A DNA stretch of 64,000 bases from Cellulomonas sp. PhB143 (GCF_003752595.1 NZ_RKIJ01000009.1:124001-188000); one strand, 5' to 3'. Shown: positions 53,030-61,594, counted from the stretch's first letter. The notes: generated by a model from the letters alone, not told the origin. Translations and numbers: made by a program.

Positions 53030-54595
53030 ATGGCTCCCCGGAGGATGGTCACCGGATTCGTCACCGCGCTCGTGCTGGCGGTGCTGACGGCGCTGGTGCC
53101 TGCGACGGCCGCCTCTGCGGCGTCGGTCGTGGTGACAGGGAAGATCTCCGGCCCGACCACCATCGTCGCCGGCGGGACGACGACGGTCGCGGCGACCTAC
53201 ACCAAGGGCGGCGCGAAGGTGCCCAAGGCGACGGTCGAGCTCCAGAAGTACAGTGCCGGCCGCTGGATCGATGCCGCGCCCGTCTCGATCGTCAACGGCT
53301 CCGGGAGCCGGCTCATCTACCCCAAGGGGACGACCAGCTATCGCATCCGAAACTATGACAGTAGTGCGGTCAGCTCGACGTTCAAGGTGACCCAGGCGCC
53401 GTCGGGATTCACGATCCACGGGTCCGGCTACGGCCATGGGGTGGGGATGGCCCAGTACGGCGCCTACCAGCTCGCACGCACCAAGCACTCCTCCGCGACG
53501 ATCCTGCGCGTGTACTACCCCGGGACCGCGGTGTCGCGCCTCACGACTCCGACGGACATCGCCGTGCAGGTGTTCGGCCCCGAGCCCTACGGCTATGCGC
53601 CCGGGAGGTACTCGGACGAGAAGACCTCGACCTCCGTGACGATCTCCGGCGGCGGCTGGCGCCTACGGAGCGCCAGTGGGTCGACGCTGGCCTCGGGTAC
53701 GGGTTCGACGACGATCCAGCTCAGCACGACGAGCACCCGCGTGACCGCGAAGGTCGGGAGCAGAACCTACAGTGACAGCCTCTTGCGGATCCACTGGTCC
53801 GGGACGCGGTACTACGCGACGAGTGGTTCGAAGGCGATCGCGACCGTCGCCGGCGCGCAAGGGACGTACCGCAACGGCCGGTTCACGATCCGGCCTCGTT
53901 CGGGCAAGGTCAACGTCGTCAACGACGTCCTGCTCAACACCGAGTACCTCTACGGGATCGCCGAGATGCCGTCGTCCTGGGGCACGTCCTCCCTCTCTGC
54001 GCTGGCCGCACAGGCGATCACCGCACGAAGCTACGCGATGACCAAGGCGTGGAAGTCGGCCTGTGCCTGCAATGTCGTCGACGACGTCCGGGACCAGAAC
54101 TACACCGGCTGGCGCAAGGAGGGCGAAGGCACCTCGGGCTACTACGGGAAGATCTGGGTCCACGCGGTCGATGCGACCGCCCTGGGACGCACGGCGGCGA
54201 AGGCCCTGACCTATCGAGGAGCGCCCGTGGTGGCGCACTACTTCTCGTCGTCCGGAGGCCGCACCGTGAACTCACAGGACGCGTGGGCGTCGACCATCCC
54301 GTTCGAGCAGAGCGTGGACGATCATTGGAGTCTCGAAGCACCCGGGAACTCGATGGCGAGCTGGACACGCACACTCTCCCAGAGCTCGGCGCGAACTCTT
54401 TTCGGCCTCGCGGACGTCAAGCGCGTCTGGGTCTCGAAGACGTCGAGCGGCGGCACGATGCTGGCGCTGACGGCAGAGTCGGCGGCGGGCTCGAGGCGAA
54501 CGATCTCCGGCAAGTCCGACGCGTTGCGGAGCACGGTCGGTGCCGCCACGACCGAGGGCAACCTTCCCGCCGCTTGGATCCGCTCGATCGGCTGA
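53030..54595 (+). CDS. Secreted SpoIID/LytB domain protein with N-terminal Ig-like module
   Basis: This is a 521-residue exported protein. A signal peptide (MVTGFVTALVLAVLTALVP, ending ASAAS) is followed by an Ig-like module (about 33-120). Next comes the SpoIID motif GSGYGHGVGMAQYGAYQLAR near 137-156 and then LLNTEYLYGIAEMPSSWGTS with LAAQAITARSYAMTKAWKSA, the catalytic-region pattern of SpoIID/LytB glycan-processing proteins. Such proteins act on denuded glycan strands or enhance amidases; a PGRP amidase is encoded just beyond the next gene. SpoIID normally binds peptidoglycan stripped of stem peptides. GGAAG precedes the ATG closely. It is divergent from the 52126 gene and convergent with the transferase at 54600, four bases apart. 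Confidence 0.88.
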   Translation: MAPRRMVTGFVTALVLAVLTALVPATAASAASVVVTGKISGPTTIVAGGTTTVAATYTKGGAKVPKATVELQKYSAGRWIDAAPVSIVNGSGSRLIYPKGTTSYRIRNYDSSAVSSTFKVTQAPSGFTIHGSGYGHGVGMAQYGAYQLARTKHSSATILRVYYPGTAVSRLTTPTDIAVQVFGPEPYGYAPGRYSDEKTSTSVTISGGGWRLRSASGSTLASGTGSTTIQLSTTSTRVTAKVGSRTYSDSLLRIHWSGTRYYATSGSKAIATVAGAQGTYRNGRFTIRPRSGKVNVVNDVLLNTEYLYGIAEMPSSWGTSSLSALAAQAITARSYAMTKAWKSACACNVVDDVRDQNYTGWRKEGEGTSGYYGKIWVHAVDATALGRTAAKALTYRGAPVVAHYFSSSGGRTVNSQDAWASTIPFEQSVDDHWSLEAPGNSMASWTRTLSQSSARTLFGLADVKRVWVSKTSSGGTMLALTAESAAGSRRTISGKSDALRSTVGAATTEGNLPAAWIRSIG

Positions 54596-54599
54596 CGCG

Positions 54600-55901
54600 T
54601 CAGACCGGCGCGGTGCCTGATCCCGCGGAAGCAGGTCCGCGGAGCGTGAGCCGCCGCAGCTCACCGTCGTGCTCGGCGATCATGGCGCCACAGGCGTCCA
54701 GGAACCGTCGCGTGGCCGCCCCGGGCGTGATGTCCCCGAGGTAGTACTCGGTCATCCGCAGCCTCCGGTCCCGGAAGGGATCCTCGCGGACCTGGTAGAG
54801 CACCGTGCGCGCCACCTCGTCCGCGTCGTCCGCGCCGAGGCGTGCGCACGCCTCGAGGATCGGGCTCCGCGCCGTGACGACTCCTCCCGCGGGCTCCGTC
54901 ACGATCAGCGGACGCCCCGTGGGCAACCAGTCCATGGCGACCGCCGACACGTCGCACACCAGGATGTCCGCACCGCCGAAGGCCTGCTCGATGCTGCCGC
55001 CGCTGGCGACCTCGTGGGGCGAGCCGTGCCCCACGTGGTTCGCCGACTCGATGATCTGCCGCACCTCGGCATCAGCATCGCCGTAGGCCGCCGAGCGGAC
55101 GCCCGTGAGCGGGTGCGGCCGGTAGAGGAGCCGCACACCGTCCGCCGCGACCAGCGCTCGGGCGATCCGCGGGCCCTGCGCGGCCAAGGACCCGTACGCG
55201 GCAGAGGGTTGCGCACCCTCCCAGGTTGGGGCGTAAAGGACGGTGATCGGGTCGGCTGCGGAACGCAGGCGCGGCCGCCGCGCCTCGATCGACGCCGGGG
55301 CGTCGAGCTGGGGACGTCCCACCTCGACGCAGTGCTCGTTCGAGTCCAGGTGTGGCACGTAGCGGGCGAGGCGATCCACGGCGGCCGTCCCCGCGACGAA
55401 CGACCGGTCGTACGCCTTCGTCTGGTGAGAGACGGAGACGACCTTGTCCGAGTCGCCGTGCAGCAACGAGACGTGCATCACCGACGTGAATCGCAGCATC
55501 GAGAAGTTGAGCGGGTTGTGGTTGACGTAGAGCGCGAGCCTCGTCGAGCTGCCGTCCAGCATTCCGTCGAGCGTCGCGTAGTGGGCGACCGTGACGACAC
55601 GGAACGAGGTCTCGGACCGCACAGCGCGGGCAGTGCGCGAGTCGCTCGCGACCACGAGGAGCTTTCGCTCGGCGGCCAGAGCCTCGAACGGCCCGTACCA
55701 CTGCCGCAGCTGGTACAGCCCGTCCGGTGTGTCGGCGAAGAAGACGACGATCTCTTCCTCGAGCGGACGTCCGGCGAGCGAGGCGTCGTCGCCCAGCCCG
55801 TCGGGCATACCGCCGGGCAGCAGGCCGAGCCGACGAAGGAGGGTCCCCCCGATGCTGCGGAGCTTCCGCCGGCGCGTGCTCCCGCGAGACTTCGACGACA
55901 T
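54600..55901 (-). CDS. CDP-glycerol/polyol-phosphate transferase, TagB/TagF family (HGDSDK subtype)
   Basis: This is a 433-residue protein from ATG 55901 (AAGGACCAGG upstream). Motifs are VVFFADTPDGLYQLRQWYGP, SLLHGDSDKVVSVSHQTKAY, TVLYAPTWEGAQPSAAYGSL, LLYRPHPLTG and VCDVSAVAMDWLPTGRPLIV. It is the closest relative here of the protein at 41402, sharing also the N-terminal RRLGLxPGGxxDGLG segment, so these two arose by duplication. It likely adds polyol-phosphate at a defined step of the polymer. An in-frame GTG at 55931 sits right against a TAGGAT -10 box and is less likely. Confidence 0.88.
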   Translation of the reverse strand: MSSKSRGSTRRRKLRSIGGTLLRRLGLLPGGMPDGLGDDASLAGRPLEEEIVVFFADTPDGLYQLRQWYGPFEALAAERKLLVVASDSRTARAVRSETSFRVVTVAHYATLDGMLDGSSTRLALYVNHNPLNFSMLRFTSVMHVSLLHGDSDKVVSVSHQTKAYDRSFVAGTAAVDRLARYVPHLDSNEHCVEVGRPQLDAPASIEARRPRLRSAADPITVLYAPTWEGAQPSAAYGSLAAQGPRIARALVAADGVRLLYRPHPLTGVRSAAYGDADAEVRQIIESANHVGHGSPHEVASGGSIEQAFGGADILVCDVSAVAMDWLPTGRPLIVTEPAGGVVTARSPILEACARLGADDADEVARTVLYQVREDPFRDRRLRMTEYYLGDITPGAATRRFLDACGAMIAEHDGELRRLTLRGPASAGSGTAPV

Positions 55902-55934
55902 CCTGGTCCTTGCTCGATCGATAGGGGTCACCCG

Positions 55935-55940
55935 ATCCTA
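55935..55940 (-). promoter_or_regulatory. Putative -10 box (TAGGAT) for the 55901 transferase gene
   Basis: On the minus strand TAGGAT sits 33 bp before ATG 55901, in the 64-bp gap that follows the amidase gene on the same strand. The same hexamer precedes the secreted-protein gene at 62362. Confidence 0.4.
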
Positions 55941-55965
55941 GCGATGAATCGGCACGTCCAGGACC

Positions 55966-58575
55966 TCACCGGTGCGCGAGAGCGATGGCCGAGACCCGTA
56001 CCACCCGGTCGTCCAGCGACTTCAGCACGACGGTGCCGTCGGTCGCGCGCGGGAGCACCACGTCAAAGCCGTCCACCCAGTCGCGGGCTCCGCGCATGTC
56101 GATCGTGCCGTAGCGCTTCCCGCCCACGTACACCGCGATGCGCCCCGAGTCGGCGTCCTGCCGGCCGATCACCCGGACCCGTCGCACGTCCTGGGCCCCT
56201 CGGACCGTGATGGTGGACCCCGCGTTGCGGGCACCGAAGGCGTAGTTGCGGTAGTAGCGGTCGTCGGCGTCCTTGCCCCACACGTGGGCGCCCCCGGAGC
56301 GTTGCCACAGCGTGCTCGCGAGCGGCCGAGCGATGGAGGGATAGGAGGAGTGCCCCCCGGCCCCCGTCCGCCCCACGGCGCGTACGGCCACCACCCAGAC
56401 CGTGCCCGGAGCGCTCATGGCCTGCGTATAGCTCGTCCTCGTGGTCGTGCCCAGCCGGGTCCATGACCCCGGGAGCGTGGCACCGTGGCTTGCCTTGCGC
56501 CCGTAGACCTCGTACCGCAGAGCCCCGTTGACCGCGGACCAGCGGAACGTCGTGCTGTCCGCGAGCTGGACCGGCGTCTGGCTCGACGCGAGCGAGACCA
56601 GCTTCGGGCGTCCCGGCACTCCCGGCGGAGCCGCGGTCCGCGGGAACGCAACGGCGCTGACGCGCACCTGCTTCCCCGAGTCGACGCTCGAGAGCCGGAC
56701 CGTCCCGGACATCGACTTCGACAGCGGCACTGTCAGGACCGTGCGGCTGTGGGTCACCGCCGTAGCCAGGGAGACGGTGCCGACAGTGCTCCCGCCGATG
56801 GTCACCCGCAGGCGCCCGTACCCCGGGCCGGTCGGCGCGACGATGACGACCTGGCGAGCCTGTCTGACCCCGGACACCTGGACGTACGCCGTACCGCTCG
56901 TGCTCCGGCGGGCACTGCCCCAGTAATACTTGGAGCTCGAGACCTTGGTGTACGACGGGCTGAACTTCATGGACCCGACCGGCACCGGGCGCGTCGTCTG
57001 CCGCAGGACGGCGACCGGTCCCAGCCTCCCCTTCGCGTCGACGGGTCGCGCCGCGACAACCCTCGTGAGCCCTGCGGATGTCGTGATCGTGGCTTTGGGA
57101 GACTTCACGGACCCGATGACGGTCCAGGTCCGACCGTCAGGCATCGAACTTGTGAACGCGGCATGGCGCTCGAGCAGCTGGTACTTCACCGCGCCGGAGA
57201 CCGCGCGCCAGGAATAGGTCGTCGTGGAGTACTCCTGCATCGGGGCCTGCGTCGCCGCGGGGGCGCTCGGCGAGACGGCTGCCGTGGTGTACCGGACCGA
57301 GCCGTACCGCTTCTTCGCGGCATCGACGAGGGTGTCGACGTTGTGGCGGATCCCGCCGAGCTTCGCATAGAGCTTCGCCCCCGGGCACGAGGTCTGGTTG
57401 GTGTCCCGGTGGCCCTGGATCGTGCGGACCGTGATCTTCTTCCCTGCCGCGGCCTTCGTGTCGCTCACCGAGCTGCTCCCGGTGGTGAGCGTCGCGCGCC
57501 CCTGGGGATCGATCCCGTACTGGTACGCCTTCCAGGCGAGCACCTTCTCGATGGACCGGACCATCGCGGCCGGCGGGTTCGCGGACTGGAAGTTGCCCAT
57601 CGCGGAGACGCCGATGGTCTCGGTGTTGTACCCGCCGGCCTGCGCGCCGAGCGGGTTGTCGGAGATCGCGTCCTTGCGTCCCTGGAACACGGTGCCGTAC
57701 CGGTCCACGAGGAACTGGTAGCCGATGTCCGGCCAGCCCCGGGACTTCGTGTGGTAGGCGTAGATGCCCCGCACGATGGACGCGGAGTCCGAGCGCGAGT
57801 AGGAGTTCGAGCCTGCGGTGTGGTGGACGTACATGACCTTGAGGTGGGCCGAGACCGTCGGCCAGCTCGAGGCCAGCCGCTCGTCGGCCCCCCACCTCGC
57901 CCGCGTCACGATCGACGGCTGGATCTCGTAGCCCGTGGCCGCGTCCGCGCTCGCCGCGGGCGCGCCGGCCGACAGCTCGTCCGCCGCCGACTCCCCCGGG
58001 TCGATCACGTCGATCCGCAGGCCCGCGGGCGCCTTCCCTGACGCGGTCACGACCCTCGCCTGGACCCCGTCGGACCCGGGGCTGATCACGGGCTGCGTCC
58101 CGCCGCGCTCCCCGGGGATGCCGAGCGAGTCGACCTCCAGCGCGGTCCAGTCGGACCACCGGTCGTCCTCGTGCACGCGCACCGCGACGTCGCGTACCTC
58201 GTCGCCCTCCGCGGGCTCGTCCCAGGTCACCCCGGCCACGAGGAACTCCCCCGTGAAGGTCAGCGGGCTCAGGGCGGCGAGCTCGCCGCCCGCATCGTTG
58301 CCCAGCTCGGTCTGGGCCTCCGCGGCCTCTCCCGCCTCCGCGGCGTCCGGTTCCGGGTCGGGCTGATCGGCCGTGGCGTCGATGTCCGCGTCGACCTCGG
58401 CGGGCTCCAGCGCGGTCGCGTCGTCGGCGGCGGCGGTGTCGACGCCGTCGAACGTCACCTCGTCCGTCGTCGGGGCGACGGCGTGCGCCTCGGGCACCGG
58501 GAGGTTGACGACCGGGACGACCACGCCCGCCCCGGCCAGGACGGTGATGACGGCTGCTGCGAGGACCTTGCGCAT
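55966..58575 (-). CDS. Secreted PGRP-type N-acetylmuramoyl-L-alanine amidase with C-terminal repeat modules
   Basis: This is an 869-residue exported hydrolase. It has a signal peptide (1-33, ending EAHA), an acidic Ala/Asp/Glu-rich linker (35-100), and an amidase_2/PGRP domain (about 225-420) with TRARWGADERLASSWP, VMYVHHTAGSNSYSRSDSAS, HTKSRGWPDIGYQFLVD, GVSAMGNFQS and IQGHRDTNQTSCPGAKLYAK; the histidines and the Cys are the zinc ligands. The remaining 450 residues hold two alternating module pairs: Fn3-like (YSWRAVSGAVKYQLLER; FRWSAVNGALRYEVYGR) and a beta module ending KQVRVSAVAF or RVVRVSAIAL. It cleaves the amide between MurNAc and the stem peptide, probably in division or wall remodelling. 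Only 36 bp separate it from the glycosyltransferase upstream. Confidence 0.93.
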   Translation of the reverse strand: MRKVLAAAVITVLAGAGVVVPVVNLPVPEAHAVAPTTDEVTFDGVDTAAADDATALEPAEVDADIDATADQPDPEPDAAEAGEAAEAQTELGNDAGGELAALSPLTFTGEFLVAGVTWDEPAEGDEVRDVAVRVHEDDRWSDWTALEVDSLGIPGERGGTQPVISPGSDGVQARVVTASGKAPAGLRIDVIDPGESAADELSAGAPAASADAATGYEIQPSIVTRARWGADERLASSWPTVSAHLKVMYVHHTAGSNSYSRSDSASIVRGIYAYHTKSRGWPDIGYQFLVDRYGTVFQGRKDAISDNPLGAQAGGYNTETIGVSAMGNFQSANPPAAMVRSIEKVLAWKAYQYGIDPQGRATLTTGSSSVSDTKAAAGKKITVRTIQGHRDTNQTSCPGAKLYAKLGGIRHNVDTLVDAAKKRYGSVRYTTAAVSPSAPAATQAPMQEYSTTTYSWRAVSGAVKYQLLERHAAFTSSMPDGRTWTVIGSVKSPKATITTSAGLTRVVAARPVDAKGRLGPVAVLRQTTRPVPVGSMKFSPSYTKVSSSKYYWGSARRSTSGTAYVQVSGVRQARQVVIVAPTGPGYGRLRVTIGGSTVGTVSLATAVTHSRTVLTVPLSKSMSGTVRLSSVDSGKQVRVSAVAFPRTAAPPGVPGRPKLVSLASSQTPVQLADSTTFRWSAVNGALRYEVYGRKASHGATLPGSWTRLGTTTRTSYTQAMSAPGTVWVVAVRAVGRTGAGGHSSYPSIARPLASTLWQRSGGAHVWGKDADDRYYRNYAFGARNAGSTITVRGAQDVRRVRVIGRQDADSGRIAVYVGGKRYGTIDMRGARDWVDGFDVVLPRATDGTVVLKSLDDRVVRVSAIALAHR

Positions 58576-58580
58576 CGCAC

Positions 58581-58602
58581 GAATGTAACCTCCGTCACAT
58601 TC
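58581..58602 (-). promoter_or_regulatory. Stem-loop with Shine-Dalgarno in its loop before the amidase start
   Basis: In the minus-strand mRNA GAATGTGAC and GTTACATTC form a 9-bp stem (one G-U pair) around the loop GGAG, ending 5 nt before the AUG. The loop contains the purine-rich ribosome-binding sequence. At DNA level the same bases are paired GTAAC/GTCAC half-sites, so it could instead be a protein-binding site of MtrA type. Confidence 0.5.
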
Positions 58603-58611
58603 GCGTGCCTC

Positions 58612-60363
58612 TCAGCCGTCGAACCGCGCGTCCCACGCCGCGCGGGAGGACGCCTCGGGCAACGCCGCCGCGTAGTCGCGCCGCAGCCCGTGCCACGCGC
58701 GCGCCGTCCGCAGGTGCAGGTGCAGGGCCTCGCGCAGCAGGCGGCGCGCCCGCTGCGGGTCGCGCACGAGCGCGGCGCCACCCTCCCCCGCACCGAGCAG
58801 GACGACGTCGCGGCCCAGCGCGGCGCGCCAGGTGAGCTCCGCGGGGCTCGCGAGCGCCACCGCGCCGCGGCGGCCGCGCACCCGGGCGGCTCGTCGCAGT
58901 CCCGTCAGGGCACGCCGCAACGCCGGGACCAGGGCCAGCGGCGGACCGGGGACGGCGACGACGTCGGGCACAGGAGGACGGCCGGCGGCGTCGATCAGCG
59001 CCTGGGCGCGGGGCCGCACGGCGGTCAGGTCCTCGGAGAGCCAGCCCGGACCGCCGGCCGCCTCGGCGATGGCGGCGTTCCACAGCTCCGCGGCGTCGTA
59101 CTGCAGGGAGAGCACGTGCTTGACCTGGTGCACGAGCGAGTCGAGCAGCACGCCGCGTCCCGCCCCGTACGCGGCGGCGGTGGCGAGCCGGTTGCGGTGC
59201 AGCGGCCACGACGACCAGGAGGAGATCGTCCCCTTCGCCGCCCAGGTGGGGTGCCAGACCGCGGGGCCCGGGATCGTGGCCACGGCCATGCCCGCGGCGC
59301 GCGCACGCAGGCCGTACTCGGCGTCGTCCCACTTGAGGAAGTACGGCACGGCGAGGCCGAGGCGCGCGACCGTCCCCGGTGGCAGCAGCGTGCCCCACCA
59401 GGCCGTGTACTCGGAGCGGTCGCGCGGCGCGGTGAAGGACCAGGTGTCCGGCCCGCCGTCCGCGACGTCGACGCCGTCGCCCAGGCCGTCGACAGGGCCC
59501 CAGGCGAACGTCCGGCGTCGGACGCCCTCCGCGAGCGCCTCCAGCGACGTCGGGGCCTCGGCGGAGAGCAGCCCGGTCCCGAGGATCGTCGGGTCGACGA
59601 CGAGGGTGGAGAGCACGTGCAGGCGGCGCAGGCCCTCGGGCTCGATCTCCGCGTCGTCGTCGAGCAGGAGCACCGCGTCCTCGGGCCAGCGGAGCGACTC
59701 GACCATGCCGCGCGAGTAGCCGCCGGACCCGCCGAGGTTGCCCTGCTCCAGCAGCACCACGCGGTCGCCGGCGGCATCGAGCACCTCCCCCGCCCCGGCG
59801 GCGCTCGCGAGGCTCCCGCCCTGGTCGATGACGACGACGTGGCCCACCGTCTCGGCAAGGCCGGCGGCGCTGAGGCGGGCGACCTGGTCCAGGCAGTCCT
59901 GCTCGCGCCGATACGTCGGGACGACGACGGTCACCTTGCCCGCGCGCCCGCGCGACCTGCCGAGACCCCCGCCCGAGGCCCACTCCACGGACTCCAGCAT
60001 CGCGCCGTCGGGGCCGGCAGCAAGCTCCAGCCAGTACCAGTCGGTGCCCTCGGTCCGCGGCAGGTGGGTCTCGTACGTCCCGTCGAGGAGCCGGGAGTCG
60101 ACGACGTGCCGCCGGCCACCGCCCGCGCCCCAGACCGTCAGGGTGCCGCGCCCCCGCACCCGCAGGCGCAGGTGACCGGGCCCCAGGAGCTCGCGCCACC
60201 ACCCGACCGGCGCGGCGTTGAACCACGTCCCGAGGTCGAGGACGCCGCCCGGCTCGACGACGAGAGCGTCGTCGTCCGACAGCTCCGCGGGCCCGCGCCA
60301 GAAGGCGGGACGGCGCGCGTCGATGTCGGTGACGGCCAGGCGCTGGAGGTCGGTCGACGGCAT
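58612..60363 (-). CDS. GlfT2-like galactofuranosyltransferase family protein
   Basis: This is a 583-residue protein. An N-terminal beta-sandwich (1-140: YETHLPRTEGTDWYWLELAA) is followed by a GT-A domain (about 148-400). Motifs are VTVVVPTYRREQDCLDQVAR, VVVIDQGGSLASA, NLGGSGGYSRGMVES, LLLDDDAEIEPEGLRRLHVL (metal-binding DDD), TAWWGTLLPPG and FLKWDDAEYGLRARAAGMAV. This arrangement is that of GlfT2, which builds galactan from UDP-galactofuranose in mycobacteria. Here it likely makes a galactofuranose-containing glycan of the envelope. The ATG at 60363 follows no strong ribosome binding site. No UDP-galactopyranose mutase gene is in the window. Confidence 0.87.
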   Translation of the reverse strand: MPSTDLQRLAVTDIDARRPAFWRGPAELSDDDALVVEPGGVLDLGTWFNAAPVGWWRELLGPGHLRLRVRGRGTLTVWGAGGGRRHVVDSRLLDGTYETHLPRTEGTDWYWLELAAGPDGAMLESVEWASGGGLGRSRGRAGKVTVVVPTYRREQDCLDQVARLSAAGLAETVGHVVVIDQGGSLASAAGAGEVLDAAGDRVVLLEQGNLGGSGGYSRGMVESLRWPEDAVLLLDDDAEIEPEGLRRLHVLSTLVVDPTILGTGLLSAEAPTSLEALAEGVRRRTFAWGPVDGLGDGVDVADGGPDTWSFTAPRDRSEYTAWWGTLLPPGTVARLGLAVPYFLKWDDAEYGLRARAAGMAVATIPGPAVWHPTWAAKGTISSWSSWPLHRNRLATAAAYGAGRGVLLDSLVHQVKHVLSLQYDAAELWNAAIAEAAGGPGWLSEDLTAVRPRAQALIDAAGRPPVPDVVAVPGPPLALVPALRRALTGLRRAARVRGRRGAVALASPAELTWRAALGRDVVLLGAGEGGAALVRDPQRARRLLREALHLHLRTARAWHGLRRDYAAALPEASSRAAWDARFDG

Positions 60364-60441
60364 CGCGCCAGTCTAGGTGCGGGCCCGCACGGGTCCGGTG
60401 CGGACCCGCGAGCGAGACGGGGACCGGGTTCCGGTGGCCTG

Positions 60442-60447
60442 TATGTT
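60442..60447 (+). promoter_or_regulatory. -10 box (TATGTT) placed for a leaderless mRNA
   Basis: TATGTT ends 6 bp before the GTG at 60454, matching the layout before the paralogue at 19044. Transcription would begin at the start codon. Confidence 0.6.
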
Positions 60448-60453
60448 GGCGCG

Positions 60454-61521
60454 GTGACCGTGAACCCCCCTCCGCCCCGGGCCCGGCTGCGCGCCCTCGA
60501 CGGGCTGCGATTCCTCGCCGCCGTCGCAGTGGTCGGGTACCACTACACCGGCGTGCGCACCGGCTTCTGGGGAACCGCCCCCTCGAACGTCTTCCCGACG
60601 CTGAACCACGTGACCCGCTACGGCTTCATCGGCGTGGAGCTGTTCTTCGTCATCTCCGGCTTCGTGATCCTCATGACGGCGTGGCGTGCTCCTATCGAGC
60701 GCTTCACCGCGTCGCGGATCGCCCGGCTGTTCCCCGCGTACTGGGCGGCCGTGATACTCACGGCGATCATGCAGTACTTCTGGGGCGGCGGGCGGCAGCC
60801 GTCGCTGCGCGAGACCCTGGTCAACCTGACGATGCTGCAGGACCCGTTCGACATCGTGGACATCCAGGGCGCGTTCTGGACGCTGTGGATCGAGCTGAAG
60901 TTCTACCTGCTCATCGGGGTCTTCGTGCTCGTCGGGATCAACCGGGCCCGCGTCATCGCGTTCGCGGCCCTGTGGCCCTTGCTCTCGCAGATCGCCCAGG
61001 TGACCCACGCCCCGATGCTGGGATCTCTCCTCATCCCCTCCTACGCGCCGTACTTCGCGGCGGGGATGGCGCTGTTCCTGCTCTACCGTGACGGCAACAG
61101 CGTGATCGTGTGGCTGGTACTGGCCCTGGACACGATTCTGTGTCTCGACCAGATCACTGACTACGCACCGCGGGTCTCTCGCTACGTCGGCCAGGAGGTC
61201 TCCCCCGCCGTCTGCGGGGTCCTCGTCCTCGTGTTCATCGCACTGGTATGGGCTGTCTCGTCGGGCCCGCTGGCTCGCATCCAGTGGCGGTGGCTCACCG
61301 TGGCCGGTGCCCTGACCTACCCGCTCTACCTCGTGCACGGCCAGTTCGGGTTCATGATCATCGACCTGCTGCACGAGCGCCTGAACGCCTATGTCACGCT
61401 GTCCGTCGCCGTGCTCGTCGCGGTCGCCCTCGCGTTCGCGCTGCACTACCTCGTCGAGCGTCGGTTCCACGATCCGCTGCGCGGTGCGGTGCAGCGCGGA
61501 CTGTCCGACCTGAAGACGTAG
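60454..61521 (+). CDS. Acyltransferase family 3 membrane protein (O-acetylase type), copy 2
   Basis: This is a 355-residue protein with about ten membrane segments: RLRALDGLRFLAAVAVVGYH (conserved Arg and His), YGFIGVELFFVISGFVILMT, RIARLFPAYWAAVIL and TYPLYLVHGQFGFMIIDLLH. It is clearly homologous along its whole length to the protein at 19044, including the loop with RYGF and GVE-FFVISGF, but lacks that protein's Pro-rich N-terminal tail. The likely role is O-acylation of an extracytoplasmic glycan. GTG 60460 is an alternative start. A strong hairpin follows. Copy 1 and copy 2 stand at opposite sides of the polymer island. Confidence 0.9.
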   Translation: MTVNPPPPRARLRALDGLRFLAAVAVVGYHYTGVRTGFWGTAPSNVFPTLNHVTRYGFIGVELFFVISGFVILMTAWRAPIERFTASRIARLFPAYWAAVILTAIMQYFWGGGRQPSLRETLVNLTMLQDPFDIVDIQGAFWTLWIELKFYLLIGVFVLVGINRARVIAFAALWPLLSQIAQVTHAPMLGSLLIPSYAPYFAAGMALFLLYRDGNSVIVWLVLALDTILCLDQITDYAPRVSRYVGQEVSPAVCGVLVLVFIALVWAVSSGPLARIQWRWLTVAGALTYPLYLVHGQFGFMIIDLLHERLNAYVTLSVAVLVAVALAFALHYLVERRFHDPLRGAVQRGLSDLKT

Positions 61522-61550
61522 TGCCGGCTCGGCGACGCAAGTCCGGGTGC

Positions 61551-61594
61551 ACGACCGTGGGCCCACGACCGGATGGTCGTGGGCCCACGGTCGT
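61551..61594. terminator. Perfect 20-bp hairpin between convergent genes
   Basis: ACGACCGTGGGCCCACGACC (61551-61570) is followed by a GGAT loop and its exact reverse complement (61575-61594). It starts 29 bp after the acyltransferase stop and ends 24 bp before the end of the convergent secreted-protein gene, so it can terminate both. Confidence 0.85.
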
